A DNA stretch of 64,000 nucleotides from Gammaproteobacteria bacterium (GTDB lineage Bacteria; Pseudomonadota; Gammaproteobacteria; HK1), in contig WLWT01000001.1 of NCBI GenBank assembly GCA_012103455.1, forward strand, positions 1,908,001-1,972,000. The letters are read 5' to 3'. The translations under genes were made by a program, and so were the position numbers. Positions 1 through 9,156 of this stretch are shown here, piece after piece (position 1 is the first letter of the stretch; the number at the start of each line of letters is the position of its first letter). Under the pieces are notes generated by a model, which searched no databases, was not told the DNA's origin, and saw only the letters and a list, made by a program, of their open reading frames with translations.

Positions 1-1
1 C

Positions 2-622
2 TGGCACGACACGAACTGCGAGTTCTACCACGACTACCTGCACTACCATAACCGTATTACCGGTTTTAACGATGCCTACTTCGGGCGCAAGAACAGCGGT
101 TACGACAATGGCCACATTACGGTCGGCAGCTTCGAAGTCCAGTACGACAAGTACGAAGGCTTCGAGTCGCGCGCCAATGTCTCGTTCCCGAATCTGCCAC
201 CCAATCACTGGTACATGATCGACATGTTTCCGGGGGCGAACTTCAACCTCCGCGGTTCGGCGTTGCGTTGCGATCTGATGACGCCGCTGGCCGCCGGCAA
301 GGTGTTGATCGAATTTCGCGGCCTTGGGTTGAAGAGCGATTCACCGGAAACTCGCAAGGCGCGCATCGAACACCACAACACGATCTGGGGTCCATTCGGC
401 CGCAATCTGCACGAAGATCTGCTGGCGGTCTCCGCCCAGGGAGCAGCGATGGATTCACGCGCCGACTCGAGAAACATCCTGCACGGCCGGCATGAGGACG
501 AAACCATTCACGATGAGAACGGCATGCGCCACTTCTACGACGAATGGGGCCGCTGGATGGATCGTTCGCCGTCCAACCCCGATCTGCGATATCGCGAAGG
601 ACACAACCAGCCCGCTGCCTGA
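2..622 (+). CDS. Rieske non-haem iron oxygenase, large (alpha) subunit, 5' partial
   Basis: The reading frame is open from base 2 and lacks its N-terminal half (the Rieske domain) because the window starts inside it. The visible 206 residues are the catalytic domain. Near the start, HDTNCEFYHDYLHYHN contains the two-histidine facial-triad motif of ring-hydroxylating oxygenases (NxEFYHDYLH). It is the first of four co-directional genes in the order large subunit, small subunit, Rieske ferredoxin, flavin/2Fe-2S reductase. That order is the msmABCD order of methanesulfonate monooxygenase, and a TmoC-like ferredoxin fits as well. The oxygenase would hydroxylate a small sulfonated or aromatic substrate with electrons from the downstream reductase. 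Substrate is inferred only; an aromatic dioxygenase is the alternative. Confidence 0.7.
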   Translation, partial: WHDTNCEFYHDYLHYHNRITGFNDAYFGRKNSGYDNGHITVGSFEVQYDKYEGFESRANVSFPNLPPNHWYMIDMFPGANFNLRGSALRCDLMTPLAAGKVLIEFRGLGLKSDSPETRKARIEHHNTIWGPFGRNLHEDLLAVSAQGAAMDSRADSRNILHGRHEDETIHDENGMRHFYDEWGRWMDRSPSNPDLRYREGHNQPAA

Positions 623-658
623 TGCGTTGCTGGCAAACGAGTAGCTTGGAACGAGAAC

Positions 659-1156
659 ATGAGCAGTAACGGTGTGAATCTGGCGGACGCGGTCCGCGAC
701 ACCATCTATCTCGCGGCTCTGCTGCAGGACGATGAGAAGTGGGACGAATGGCTGGCGCTGTGTGACGAGGATTTCGAGTACGCCATCAAGGCGTTCAGTC
801 CAGAAATTCAGTATGACATGACTTATCTCAGCGGATCGCGGCGCGATCTTGCATCGATGACCGAGTTGCTTCCCAAGCACAATACGGATCACTCTCCGCT
901 GACCCGTCACACTGTGGTCTATCGTGTGGATGTCGACGAATCGGCCGGTACTGCCACGGCAGTGTCCTCGTTTACGGTGCATCAGACGCTGCTCGACGGC
1001 ATCAACTCTCATGTTGATGCCGGCGAGTCGCGTCTGTTTCTCGTTGGCAAATACTACGACAAGTTCAAAATCAACGGTGAAGGTGTCAAGTTCAGCGAGC
1101 GCATTGTGCAACTGAATACGCGTCGCCTCGACAAAGGATCGCACTGGCCAATCTAA
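659..1156 (+). CDS. Rieske oxygenase small (beta) subunit
   Basis: The product is 165 aa, the usual size for the SnoaL-like beta subunit of ring-hydroxylating oxygenases. It keeps the family pattern of a conserved acidic N-terminal helix, a central R-x-x-x-H-T-V-V strand and a C-terminal R-Y/L-D type tail (RRLDKGSHWPI). The ATG at 659 lies 36 bases after the large-subunit stop. The HNTDHSPLTRH segment resembles what I recall for the methanesulfonate monooxygenase small subunit, but I cannot verify that here. It should assemble with the large subunit in a structural alpha/beta hexamer. Confidence 0.65.
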   Translation: MSSNGVNLADAVRDTIYLAALLQDDEKWDEWLALCDEDFEYAIKAFSPEIQYDMTYLSGSRRDLASMTELLPKHNTDHSPLTRHTVVYRVDVDESAGTATAVSSFTVHQTLLDGINSHVDAGESRLFLVGKYYDKFKINGEGVKFSERIVQLNTRRLDKGSHWPI

Positions 1157-1179
1157 CCTCGCCTGGTCGGACCCCCAAC

Positions 1180-1554
1180 ATGGCAAACTGGAAAACAGCC
1201 TGTTTAACAAGCGACGTCGCTATCGACACGCTTGCGTTGTTTAACGTCGCCGGAACCTGTGTGCTGATCGCCAACCTTGGCGACGAGTTCAAGGCCTACC
1301 CCCCGATGTGTCCGCACATGGAAGAGCCGCTGGTCGAGTCGGGTATCTGCGCCGACGGAATACTGACCTGCAACAAACACCTTTGGCAGTGGGACATGCG
1401 AACCGGCGAAATACGCGCCCCGGCCGAGCGTCCTTCGTTGCAAATATTGATGTATGACGTCAAGGTGGAAGGCGATAGCGTCCTCGTCGATCTCGAGCAG
1501 GAACTGGAGTACGAGTTCGACGAGGAGGAGGACGACGACGATTTCCACTGGTAG
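1180..1554 (+). CDS. Rieske-type [2Fe-2S] ferredoxin of the oxygenase
   Basis: This 124-aa protein carries a Rieske motif, CPH then 17 residues then CNKH, followed by LWQWD, as in TmoC-like and MsmC-like ferredoxins. It would pass electrons from the reductase encoded next door to the oxygenase. The last 20 residues are extremely acidic (runs of E and D ending in FHW), which is unusual and could be a docking tail. The gene starts 24 bases after the small subunit and sits 18 bases before the reductase, consistent with one operon. Confidence 0.75.
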   Translation: MANWKTACLTSDVAIDTLALFNVAGTCVLIANLGDEFKAYPPMCPHMEEPLVESGICADGILTCNKHLWQWDMRTGEIRAPAERPSLQILMYDVKVEGDSVLVDLEQELEYEFDEEEDDDDFHW

Positions 1555-1571
1555 CGAGCCGGTCGCGTGAC

Positions 1572-2615
1572 ATGAAAGTCGCTGTTCGCACCAAGCAGCA
1601 GAACTACGCAGTCACATGCGCTGAGGGTGAGCGCATACTTTATGCTGCTCTGCGCGAGGGCATACCGCTTCCCTACGAATGCGCGACCGGCACCTGCGGT
1701 ACATGCAAAGCGCGAGCGCGACCGGGTGATGTCCACAGCGAGTGGCCGGAAGCCCCCGGCAATGTCTATCTCAAGCCCGAGCGCGGTGAGTTTCTGATGT
1801 GTCAGTCGATCGCACGCGGCGACTGTGAAATTCTTGTGCCCGGGAAGCCCGCTCCTGCGGCGGTTGCAGGGCTGCGCCCGTCGCATCACAAGGGTATTCT
1901 GCAGAATCTGCACTCCCACACGCACGATGTGGTGACGTTCGCCATCGCTTTGGACGCGCCCGTCTCGTTTCACTCAGGACAATTCGCGGTGATGGAGTCG
2001 GACGACGTGCAAGGTTACCGTGCCTACTCGATGGTGAACGTTGCGGGCTCCGCCGAGTGCCTGTCGTTCGTGGTCAAACGTAAGCCCGATGGCCGTTTTA
2101 GCAACTGGCTATTCGATGCCAAACCTGCCGGGCAGCACGTGCGATTGTTCGGGCCGCTGGGGCGTGCGACGTTCGATCCGCGGGAACGTAAGAACGTCAT
2201 TGCTATCGCTGGTGGCTCGGGTATTGCCGGCATTGTATCGATACTTGCTCACGCGACAGACAGCGGTCATTTTGACCAGTATTCTGGACAAGTGTACTTC
2301 GGTGTCAGAGGTGCGCGCGACGTTTTTTTCCTGGATCGGTTGTCTGACTTCGTGCAACGAGCGAATGGCGCATTAAACGTCACCGTCGCCCTCTCTGATG
2401 AAGACCCGCCGCCGAGCCTGATGCAGACCTACCCCCAGCTCCGCTTCGCTGGTGGTATGGTGCACTTGGTCGCTGGCGAAGGTCTCGCCGGTCACTACGA
2501 CGACTCGATTGCATATGTGGCTGGCCCGCCTGCGATGGTCGATGGCGCGCTGCGATTGTTGATTGTGAAGGGACGCATGCCGGCAACCAGTATCCGCTAT
2601 GACAAATTCGGGTAG
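1572..2615 (+). CDS. Oxygenase reductase, plant-type 2Fe-2S plus FAD/NAD(P)H domains
   Basis: The 347-aa protein has an N-terminal plant-type ferredoxin domain with CATGTCGTCKA and a fourth cysteine at FLMCQSIA (residues 30-85). A ferredoxin-reductase FAD domain follows with YRAYSMVN (the RxYS flavin motif), then an NAD(P) domain with AIAGGSGIAG. This domain order is that of class IB/MsmD-type reductases. It oxidises NAD(P)H and reduces the ferredoxin encoded upstream. The length fits the family and there are no breaks. Confidence 0.85.
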   Translation: MKVAVRTKQQNYAVTCAEGERILYAALREGIPLPYECATGTCGTCKARARPGDVHSEWPEAPGNVYLKPERGEFLMCQSIARGDCEILVPGKPAPAAVAGLRPSHHKGILQNLHSHTHDVVTFAIALDAPVSFHSGQFAVMESDDVQGYRAYSMVNVAGSAECLSFVVKRKPDGRFSNWLFDAKPAGQHVRLFGPLGRATFDPRERKNVIAIAGGSGIAGIVSILAHATDSGHFDQYSGQVYFGVRGARDVFFLDRLSDFVQRANGALNVTVALSDEDPPPSLMQTYPQLRFAGGMVHLVAGEGLAGHYDDSIAYVAGPPAMVDGALRLLIVKGRMPATSIRYDKFG

Positions 2616-2637
2616 TAGCCGGGCCGCGGCGCGGTGA

Positions 2638-3090
2638 TTGACAGAGGAAGCTGACTTGAGTGCTGATCAGACTACGCTTGGTGTGCTGTATCGGGTCGCA
2701 CTGTTCGCCGACATCGGTCCGGCGACGCTGCAGGACATAGCGGGTATCGCGCGACGTCTGAGCTTCGACGAGGGCGATACCGTCTATGAACTGGGAGAAA
2801 GCGCCGATGACATCTACCTGCTTGAAACCGGACGGGTTCGTTTCACGCTGGGTGTGGGGAATCGCCCGGCGTCCTGCGGGTCGATCATGGTCAGCTACAT
2901 GGTATTTGGCTGGGCGGCATTGGTAGACGATCAACCACGGCGAATCGCAACTGCCTTGTGCCTGGAGCCAAGCTCGATGCTGGCCATCAATGGCGAGAAG
3001 TTGTTGCAGGTCTTCGGCCGAGACACCCAGGCTGGATTTCTGGTGATGCGCCGCATCGCCGCCATGGTGGCGCACAACTTCACGAGTTAA
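2638..3090 (+). CDS. Cyclic-nucleotide-binding-domain protein without a DNA-binding domain
   Basis: The 150-aa product starts at TTG 2638, 22 bases after the reductase. Residues 15-140 match a Crp/Fnr-type effector domain: LFADI near the start, FDEGDTVYELGESADDIYLLETGRV in the beta-roll, then QPRRIATA. It stops before any helix-turn-helix, so it is not a complete Crp-type regulator. It could be a sensor subunit or a truncated regulator. The adjacent sequence is IS debris, so a lost C-terminal domain is possible. Co-direction suggests a link to the oxygenase operon. Confidence 0.6.
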   Translation: MTEEADLSADQTTLGVLYRVALFADIGPATLQDIAGIARRLSFDEGDTVYELGESADDIYLLETGRVRFTLGVGNRPASCGSIMVSYMVFGWAALVDDQPRRIATALCLEPSSMLAINGEKLLQVFGRDTQAGFLVMRRIAAMVAHNFTS

Positions 3091-3520
3091 TCGTTACAAC
3101 ACCTGTGCGTCCCGAAAACTCTTGAGGCGTGCGCAACGGATCGATTCGTCGCTACTATTGACCGCTCCCCGCCGGCCCGCGGGCTTTCCCTTCGTGCGAT
3201 GTGGCCAAGGATGGCATGGATGGCACCGGGCTTTGTGCTCACGGCCAGCGCTCGTAGCGCCCCCCCGCAGCGCGGGCACACACTCACTTCGACGCCGAAC
3301 ACCCGGCGCACGGTGAAAGTGTGCACTGCCATCAGCAAAGGTCCAGGCACCGTGCGCCACCAGCATAGGCAGGGGCACGTTCAGGTTCAGTGCCGAGCCC
3401 AAGCGTTGAATGACCGTCACCACAGCGCTTCGTGCCCCGTCCCATCCGCGCCACTGCGCGTGTGTCACCGCTGCACTGTCAAGTGCCTGGGTGACCACCG
3501 TCAGCACCGGCGAGAGCACT
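3087..3520 (-). pseudogene. IS91-family transposase fragment
   Basis: Two overlapping minus-strand frames together show the IS91 (Y2-type) transposase core: RLGSALNLNVPLPMLV, then CPRCGGALRALAV and HAILGHIARR near the end. The normal histidine pair (HFHM) is replaced by PLPM, and the frame breaks between the blocks. No catalytic region or element ends remain. It is a dead fragment and part of the decayed zone downstream of the oxygenase operon. Confidence 0.6.
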
Positions 3521-3699
3521 TCGGGCGAGACGCAAAGGGAAGCGCAACACCCACTAGCCTGTACGCCACCGGCGGTAATACCTCAGCTACTAGCCGCGCT
3601 GCGCTCCGAGCCCTGCCCGCTATTGCACGATACACACCGCCCGCCCGATTCCCGCAAGGCGCCCGCTCGCAAGCGCCGAGCATGTCGGCTTAAGCTGCA

Positions 3700-3900
3700 T
3701 CGCATACCCTGGCCCAACTGGCCTGCCCGGCGCTGCAAGCTCTGGCGGTGCCGCGGCCTAAACCTCGGACACCGACGACGTATCGACTCGTACGAAACGA
3801 TGATGCCAGGCGGGGCGAGCCAGTCCTCGACGTCACGCAAGCTCAGGGCGAAGCGATAGTCCAGCCAAACGGCGAAACGGTTGACCTCTGGAGGCACCGG
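3700..3900 (-). pseudogene. IS6-family transposase N-terminal fragment
   Basis: A minus-strand frame reads VPPEVNRFAVWLDYRF then LSLRDVEDWLAPPGIIVSYE and SIRRRC. This is the N-terminal signature of IS6-type transposases (FPpevI..AVWLYfRF, LS-RDVEdlLa-rGi-VSYETIRRWC). The rest of the transposase is missing or out of frame. It lies between the IS91 fragment and the VapBC-like locus. Confidence 0.6.
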
Positions 3901-4087
3901 TGACGGGGATAGCGGGAGCTGCATCTGGCTATCATCCAAGCCTGCCCGAGCCCCGCTCAATGTGACAGTCCCTGCTCGACCTGACAGAACGCCTGCGCAT
4001 GAGCCCGGCAGCCACACAGGCCGGTTCTTGCCAGCTAGATGACAGTTGCACACAATCATGACAAGTTCACTAACCGGAATTCGACCT

Positions 4088-4336
4088 ATGCCACAACCAC
4101 AGTTGTCGGTTCGAAGTGCGCGCGCCCGTGAACTGGCTCATCGTCTCGCGCAGCGTGAGCGCCGTACCGTCGCCGACGTAGTCGAGCGTGCACTAGAGGC
4201 GTACGCGAAACAGCAAACGGCGCGCGCGCCGGCAGCCGGGTTCTATCGCGACCTGAACTGCCGATTTGCAATCGATCTCGATCTGGAGGCGGTATTGCGA
4301 TCCACACGGCGAGACCATAATGGCATCGAGCTGTGA
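4088..4336 (+). CDS. VapB-type antitoxin
   Basis: The 82-aa protein from ATG 4088 has the short N-terminal strand LSVRSARARELAHRLA followed by RRTVADVVERALEAY, the pattern of VapB/Rv0623-type antitoxins that wrap PIN toxins. Its stop overlaps the GTG start of the PIN gene by four bases (GTGA), as in TA operons. It should neutralise the adjacent VapC and repress its own promoter. The partner toxin is frameshifted, so the module is probably relaxed. Confidence 0.75.
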   Translation: MPQPQLSVRSARARELAHRLAQRERRTVADVVERALEAYAKQQTARAPAAGFYRDLNCRFAIDLDLEAVLRSTRRDHNGIEL

Positions 4337-4758
4337 TCTGCCTCGATACCAACGTTATCTCGGAGACTCTTCGCCGCTCGCCCAACCCAAAGGTGATGGA
4401 TTGGCTCGCACTGTATGACGATTCACTCGCGCTCCCCACCGTGACGATTGCTGAGATTGCATACGGCATCGCCAAGGTCCGCACGGACCAACGTTCCGGC
4501 CTGCTGCAAGCCGGACTCGATGCCTGGCGCCGCCGGTTCATCGAGCGAATTTTCGGGCTGACGGAGGACGCGGCAATGGTCTACGGAGAGATTATGGGTA
4601 ATGCCCATCGCGTCGGTAATACGCTGTCAGTGCCGGATGGCATGATTGCGGCAATCGCCATCGTCAACGAAGGGATCGCTGGCGACCCGCAACGCGCGTG
4701 ACTTCGAGTCTGTGCCCGTTGACGTGATCAATCCCTGGAACGCAATGCCGGTGATGTA
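4333..4758 (+). pseudogene. VapC-type PIN toxin with C-terminal frameshift
   Basis: The frame from GTG 4333 begins MICLDTNVISETLRR (first PIN aspartate) and contains EIAYGIAK and the third acidic region SVPDGMIAAIA, as in FitB-like PIN RNases. At about 4,670-4,685 the conserved tail moves to another frame: LATRNARDFE and VDVINPWNA are read one frame over and end at TAG 4756. The annotated frame instead runs to 4701 with an unrelated tail. A one-base shift therefore removes the last catalytic aspartate region (RNARDF). The toxin is likely inactive unless the shift is a sequencing error. Confidence 0.75.
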
Positions 4759-5030
4759 GCCAGGCAACCGTAAATCGTTGCGTTCCTTGTTCTCCCCATC
4801 CGCGGGCGTGCAATCTCCGATGATGCGATTCTGCGCCAAGGGCACTCGATTCATGAGGAACAACGCGACCGACTGCAGGCCATGAATGTCGATCTCAGCT
4901 TTCTGCGAACCGTCGTCGTCGGCCGGTTCGACGAGCTGAAGTACTTCACTATCGACTCGCATGGCCGCATCTAAAGTGATGAAGAAGGCAGTCCGGTCCG
5001 GGTTTCATTTTGTTCTACATATCCGCGTAG

Positions 5031-5327
5031 CTATTTGTTCTCAATCAATTCGTCACGGATATACTTCAGTTCTCGGGATTCTAGTATTGCACCTTTCTCA
5101 TCTTTTATAATAGCTATCATCTTCTCCTCCACCTTCCTTATTCGATCAAACTCCTTATGAAGAGAGTTTCTTGCAGAGTTATAGTCACTTTCCAATTTGT
5201 TAATGCTCGGTACTGTTTTCTCGATAATGGACAGCACACCGCTCGCGGCATTAATAACAGATCGCCATTTCTTGGCTCTTTCAAGGCGACGTTTTTTAAT
5301 TTTATAGTTCTCCTCTGCATTCGACAA
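5031..5327 (-). CDS. Hypothetical charged coiled-coil protein, probably 5'-truncated
   Basis: The 98-residue frame begins with TTG immediately beside the IS5-type inverted repeat at 5330, so the natural start may have been lost to the insertion. The sequence is Lys/Glu-rich and predicted helical throughout (KKRRLERAKKW, EFDRIRKVEEKM, LKYIRDELIENK), suggesting a coiled coil around a short hydrophobic middle. Base composition is much more AT-rich than the operon to the left. I do not recognise the family. Confidence 0.4.
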   Translation of the reverse strand: MSNAEENYKIKKRRLERAKKWRSVINAASGVLSIIEKTVPSINKLESDYNSARNSLHKEFDRIRKVEEKMIAIIKDEKGAILESRELKYIRDELIENK

Positions 5328-5329
5328 CA

Positions 5330-6586
5330 GGGCACCTCTAAAAATAGGCTAAATGCTATAATATAAATAACAGTCCCAGTGGGCGAAGGTGTAGGCAATG
5401 TTGCAGTGTGGTTTCTTTGATTTAGATAATCGATATCAGAAATTGGATGAACGCGACCCGCTCATAAGCCTAAATAGGCTGGTAGATTGGGGGCACTTCA
5501 GACCCACATTGACTGTTATTCGAGAAAAAAGCCGAAAAAGCAGGGCGGGCCGCAAGCCTTACGATGTCGTTTTGATGTTTAAAGTTCTAGTTCTACAGCA
5601 TTTATACAATTTATCTGATGATGAGGCGCAATATCAGATTAGAGACAGATATTCTTTCTGTCGCTTCCTTGGCCTGACCCCAGAAGGCAAGATCCCTGAC
5701 GCTAAAACGATAGGGCTATTCAGGAAACAACTCGTTGAGTGCGAATGGATGCGCACGCTGTTCGACGATTTCGATGAGCAGTTGAATGCTCAAGGCTATA
5801 AGGCGCGAAAAGGTCGAATAGTGGATGCCAGCTTTGTTGATGTGCCCAAGCAAAGAAATTCCCGTGCCGAGAACGAGCAGATAAAAGCTGGGGAGATACC
5901 TCAACGTTTCAAGGATAATCCCGACGTAGGCAGACAAAAGAATACCGATGCGCGCTGGGCGAAGCAGAATGAAGAAACGCATTTTGGTTATAAGAATCAT
6001 GCGGCGGTAGATAACGCGCACAAGTGGGTCCGCGACTATGAAGTGACCTCAGCTGAAGTTCACGATTCACAGGTCTTTATTGAACTATTATCGGACAACA
6101 CATCGGCTGATGTATGGGCGGATAGTGCTTATCAAGGCGAGAACAATGAAATCAGCCTGGCTGCGATGGAGAGGCGTAGCCCTGTTCACAAAAAGGGCAA
6201 TAGGCATAACCCGTCATCGCAGCGCAGTAAGAAGTCGAATGCTAGGCGTTCAAAAATCCGTGCTAGAGTCGAGCATGTTTTTGGGTCATTGACCAATGAG
6301 CAGGGCGGACTTTACTCACGAGTGATAGGGCTTGCGCGTACTGAAGTGAAGGTTGGTATGATGAACAGGGTGTATAACATGAGACGCTTCGTGACTTTGT
6401 GCAGGAGAGATAGGTCTGCGATTTGAGACAAAGGGAAAATGACCCTTTTTGGACAAGAAAAATCGGCCTATCAAAGCTGAGAAACGCGACATCCGGCATG
6501 AAGTAGTCGTCACTCGGTGTTGACTGAGAAATCCCAAAGTCATGTAGATAGAAATGGAGCGTATTCTTGAATTTTTAAAGGTGCCC
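5330..6586 (+). mobile_element. Complete IS5-family insertion sequence
   Basis: The element is about 1,257 bp. Its left end is GGGCACCTCTAAAAAT and its right end is the inverse of GGGCACCTTTAAAAAT. It carries one full transposase gene. Flanks AACA and TTTG do not match, so the copy has either recombined or lost a flank. The right flank is the truncated 5' end of an IS630-type element. The 140-bp MITEs elsewhere in the window carry the same terminal repeat, so this element is the probable source of their transposase. Confidence 0.85.
5398..6426 (+). CDS. IS5-family transposase
   Basis: The product is 342 aa, a full length for the IS5 group. It has the N-terminal region GRKPYDVVLMFKVLVLQHLYNLSD, the first DDE aspartate at RIVDASFVDVPKQ, the second at ADSAYQGE, and the C-terminal R-x-x-VEHVFGSL block with the glutamate. 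It would bind the GGGCACCTC ends and move both the IS and, in trans, the MITEs with matching ends. No frameshift or stop is seen, so it may be active. Confidence 0.9.
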   Translation: MLQCGFFDLDNRYQKLDERDPLISLNRLVDWGHFRPTLTVIREKSRKSRAGRKPYDVVLMFKVLVLQHLYNLSDDEAQYQIRDRYSFCRFLGLTPEGKIPDAKTIGLFRKQLVECEWMRTLFDDFDEQLNAQGYKARKGRIVDASFVDVPKQRNSRAENEQIKAGEIPQRFKDNPDVGRQKNTDARWAKQNEETHFGYKNHAAVDNAHKWVRDYEVTSAEVHDSQVFIELLSDNTSADVWADSAYQGENNEISLAAMERRSPVHKKGNRHNPSSQRSKKSNARRSKIRARVEHVFGSLTNEQGGLYSRVIGLARTEVKVGMMNRVYNMRRFVTLCRRDRSAI

Positions 6587-6744
6587 TTTGTTCGGTCTCG
6601 AATACGCCTATCTCTCTCTTTACAATGAGATTTTATGAGTTTATGGCGCTCGCTCGATGTTAAAGGATTTTTCATAAGCTTATTTTGACCATAATTAGCT
6701 AGCTAATGCAAGTATTCTAGATTCGCATTTTCAATGGCGATTAG
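6587..6744 (-). mobile_element. IS630-type element (form A), 5' remnant
   Basis: The minus strand reads the start of the same transposase found complete at 40.5 kb (LTSSERHKLIKSH versus LTPSERDELIKSH) and stops where the IS5 element begins. The outer end, with CAATGGCGAT next to a TA dinucleotide at 6745, is the terminal repeat seen in the other copies. The remaining 950 bp are absent, and no counterpart lies on the other side of the IS5 element, so a deletion or rearrangement followed the insertion. Confidence 0.75.
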
Positions 6745-6885
6745 TATAGATTCTCACGCGGAGCAATGGAAACCAGGAAATTTTGATTTTTGGTAGGACG
6801 GGAAGACTTGCGTAGCCTGCCAATTTATTTCCCTGAAAGCAACGGAATGCGTTTCCCTTTTCTTCTCTATGTGGAATTTTTTATT

Positions 6886-7152
6886 CTACACATACTGTAC
6901 AGTGCAGCGTCTTGTTAACGACATCATATTTTTCTCAAAAAAATCATGCACCGAAATCCGTGCCTGCTTTAAAATATGAGACAAAGTTGATCGCTTGATT
7001 GGTTTGTGCGCGGGGACAGTTATTTTCAAAACCTCGTCATGTAGATGTTTTTGAAGCCTTATGTGCGATCCACGTTGCCGAACAACTACCCATCCATCTC
7101 TTTGTAGTGCTTTAATAATCGTTGCATAATTCAGGCTTGGGACTTTGCTCAT
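6886..7152 (-). CDS. hicA: HicA-type mRNA interferase toxin
   Basis: The 88-aa protein has the HicA double-stranded-RNA-binding-like fold signature: IIKALQRDGWVVVRQRGSHIRLQK with the catalytic histidine in GSH, then VPAHKPIKRSTLSHILKQA. HicA cleaves mRNA and tmRNA when free. It is encoded after, and overlaps by four bases, the HicB gene. The roughly 20-residue tail after the ILKQARIS helix is longer than typical. The locus lies outside the cassette array. No break is seen. Confidence 0.85.
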   Translation of the reverse strand: MSKVPSLNYATIIKALQRDGWVVVRQRGSHIRLQKHLHDEVLKITVPAHKPIKRSTLSHILKQARISVHDFFEKNMMSLTRRCTVQYV

Positions 7153-7352
7153 ACAACCAGTTCCAATTTCTCTGCGCTTGGCATGATTAAAACGTCATCT
7201 TCCACCGGCTCCAAATACAACTCGATTGCTTCCTTGATATTTTGTATTGCATCTTCTTTGGTATCTCCTTCAGAAATACAACCAGGCAGGGCAGGAACAA
7301 CAACGGTATATCCGCCTTCTTCACTTGGTTCAAGTAGTATTTGTACTTTCAT
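7149..7352 (-). CDS. hicB: HicB-type antitoxin (short form)
   Basis: The 67-aa protein reads LLEPSEEGGYTVVVPALPGCISEGDTKEDAI and then a helix (QNIKEAIELYLE). This is the partial RNase-H-like fold of HicB, which binds HicA. It lacks a C-terminal DNA-binding domain, so autorepression would rely on the short form or a partner. It is the first gene of the pair and ends in an ATGA overlap with hicA. Confidence 0.85.
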   Translation of the reverse strand: MKVQILLEPSEEGGYTVVVPALPGCISEGDTKEDAIQNIKEAIELYLEPVEDDVLIMPSAEKLELVV

Positions 7353-7515
7353 GGGGTTTCTTCTCCGTTTGATTTAGTGTGATGATAGTTTTCGGCACGA
7401 TAGTTCTCATAAAAAAATCAGACATCATGGTGCTCTTCTACCCATCTACGGGGTTTTTTGCCCAACAGCTACGTGGTGCACTTGCAACTTAAATCTGCCT
7501 GTCTAACCTTTTGAA

Positions 7516-8868
7516 CTGATGAATCCCCACGAATACGAGTGAGGATCATCTGAGGGATCAATCACATAAAGGATCGACGCGCCTGCTGTCATCTGATCTT
7601 GCTGTCATCTGAGCTAATGGGTGTTGTCAAGACATCCAAGACGAATCGGAGAGGACAGCCTGCACGAGATGAGATTGTTGCACAGTGGGTTGACGAACGC
7701 GTGTCCGTTCATCCATCCGGGACGAGTGGGCGCGTTGGTGAAGGTGGCCGGCGGGCTGCTCAGTGGTGGGAAGCTGACGTTGACGCACATCGGTCGCAGC
7801 CTCGCCTCGGGCGCCTTCACGAAACCCAACATCAAGTGTGTCGATCGCCTCGTTGGACACGTCCATCTGCACGCGGAGCGCCTGGGTATCTACCAAACCA
7901 TGGCCCAGTGGGTGCTGCGTGCGAACCGCTCCCCGGTCATCCTCGTGGATGGGTCGGATTGCGAGCTCGGTCACGACCAACTGATGCTCAAGGCAGCGGT
8001 GCCGGTTGGGGGGCGTGCGCTCACCCGCTACGAGGAGGTTCATCGACCGAGTCGCTCCAACAGCCCCCGGACTCACTGTCGGTTCTTGCGCCCTCTTCGT
8101 GCGGTGCTGCCCATTGAGTGCGGTCCCATCCTTGTTACCGACGCCGGGTTGCGCGGGCCGTGGTTCCGGGAAGTGCAGAGCTACGGTTGGGATGGGGTTG
8201 GAGGGGTGCGCAAGCGAGTGAAGTATGGTCTCGATGGAACAACGACTGGGCGGACGAGGACCGGGCTCTACAGTCAGGCGGCGAGTCAGCCCACGCCTGT
8301 TGGCGCGGCCAGACTGTCGCGTCGCCCCCCTATCGCTGTGGGCGGTATCGGGTGAAGAAGTCCCACCGGGGAGCGGGCAGAGCGCGAGTTCGGCGCAATC
8401 AGGTAGGGCGAGTTCGGTGGCGGCGGCACTATCGGGCGCCTTGGCTGCTGGCGACCTCGTTGCTCCACAGCCGAGGAGCGGGGCGCGAAATCGTGCGGCT
8501 CTACGCCCTGCGCCTGCAGATTGAGGAGACGTTTCGAGAGGTGAAGGGGCACCGCTGGGGGTTCGGGTTGCGGTATGCACGCAGCCGAGAGGTGAATCGG
8601 CTCGACGTGTTGTTGCTGATCGGCACGCGGGCGACGTTGGTGTACTGGCTGGCAGGTTGGGTCGCCAGAGCCCGAGGACTGAGCCGGCACTTCCAGGCCA
8701 ACACCGAGACTCGAGCACCGGTGTTATCGACGTTCTTTCCGGACCGGGAACGCCTTCGAAGTCATCGATTCAGAGTCACCAACGCCGAACGCCTCGAAGC
8801 GGCGAAAACGGTTCCAATCCTCGTCCACGAACAGGCATTTGCCGCGTGAAATCGTGGGGATCGCTCAG
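7516..8868 (+). mobile_element. Degenerate IS4-family element
   Basis: Imperfect inverted repeats frame the region: the left end reads CTGATGAATCCCCACGA and the inverse of the right end reads CTGAGCGATCCCCACGA. The single transposase gene inside is broken by frameshifts. This is a different IS4-type lineage from the copies at 22.9, 24.7 and 50 kb. It is GC-rich, like the host, and so probably an older resident. Confidence 0.7.
7621..8849 (+). pseudogene. IS4-family transposase, frameshifted
   Basis: The N-terminal two thirds are read in one frame: SPVILVDGSDCELG with the first catalytic aspartate, VPVGGRALTRYEEVH, then GPILVTDAGLRGPWF with the second. From about 8,225 the homologous sequence switches frame and ends with APWLLATSL, IVRLYALRLQIEETFREVKG (YREK-type glutamate) and HFQANTETRAPVLS. 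At least one frameshift around 8,215-8,340 separates the blocks, so no full protein can be made. Confidence 0.75.
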
Positions 8869-9156
8869 TGTAGCAATATACCTACCTTAACCCGTGGCAC
8901 ATTTAGGAAAGGAAAGCGGTTATCCCGTTATTATTTTGAACATACTCTGTCACTCTGAAGCCTAGCTGAAACATCCAATCAATGCAGCCAGGCCAGCTTG
9001 GTTCATTTTACTGGATGCTTCTCCCGCGACTCTGCTCAGGGTCGGCATGACGGAGAGGGAATAGAGTACCAGGAGAAGAAAGTCGTTTTCCTGTTCTTTT
9101 TGCCAAATGCACCACGGGTCTACCTTAATATTTACTCAGATGGGAGGCTATTTGTT

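Noticed and set aside
2638..3090. Full Crp/Fnr transcription factor
   Set aside because: Only the effector-binding domain is present; no helix-turn-helix follows before the stop or in the next frames.
4759..4974. Plus-strand frame after the VapC pseudogene (about 66 codons ending at 4,974)
   Set aside because: It has no start codon in a sensible position and no recognised family; it may be transposon debris, but that could not be supported.
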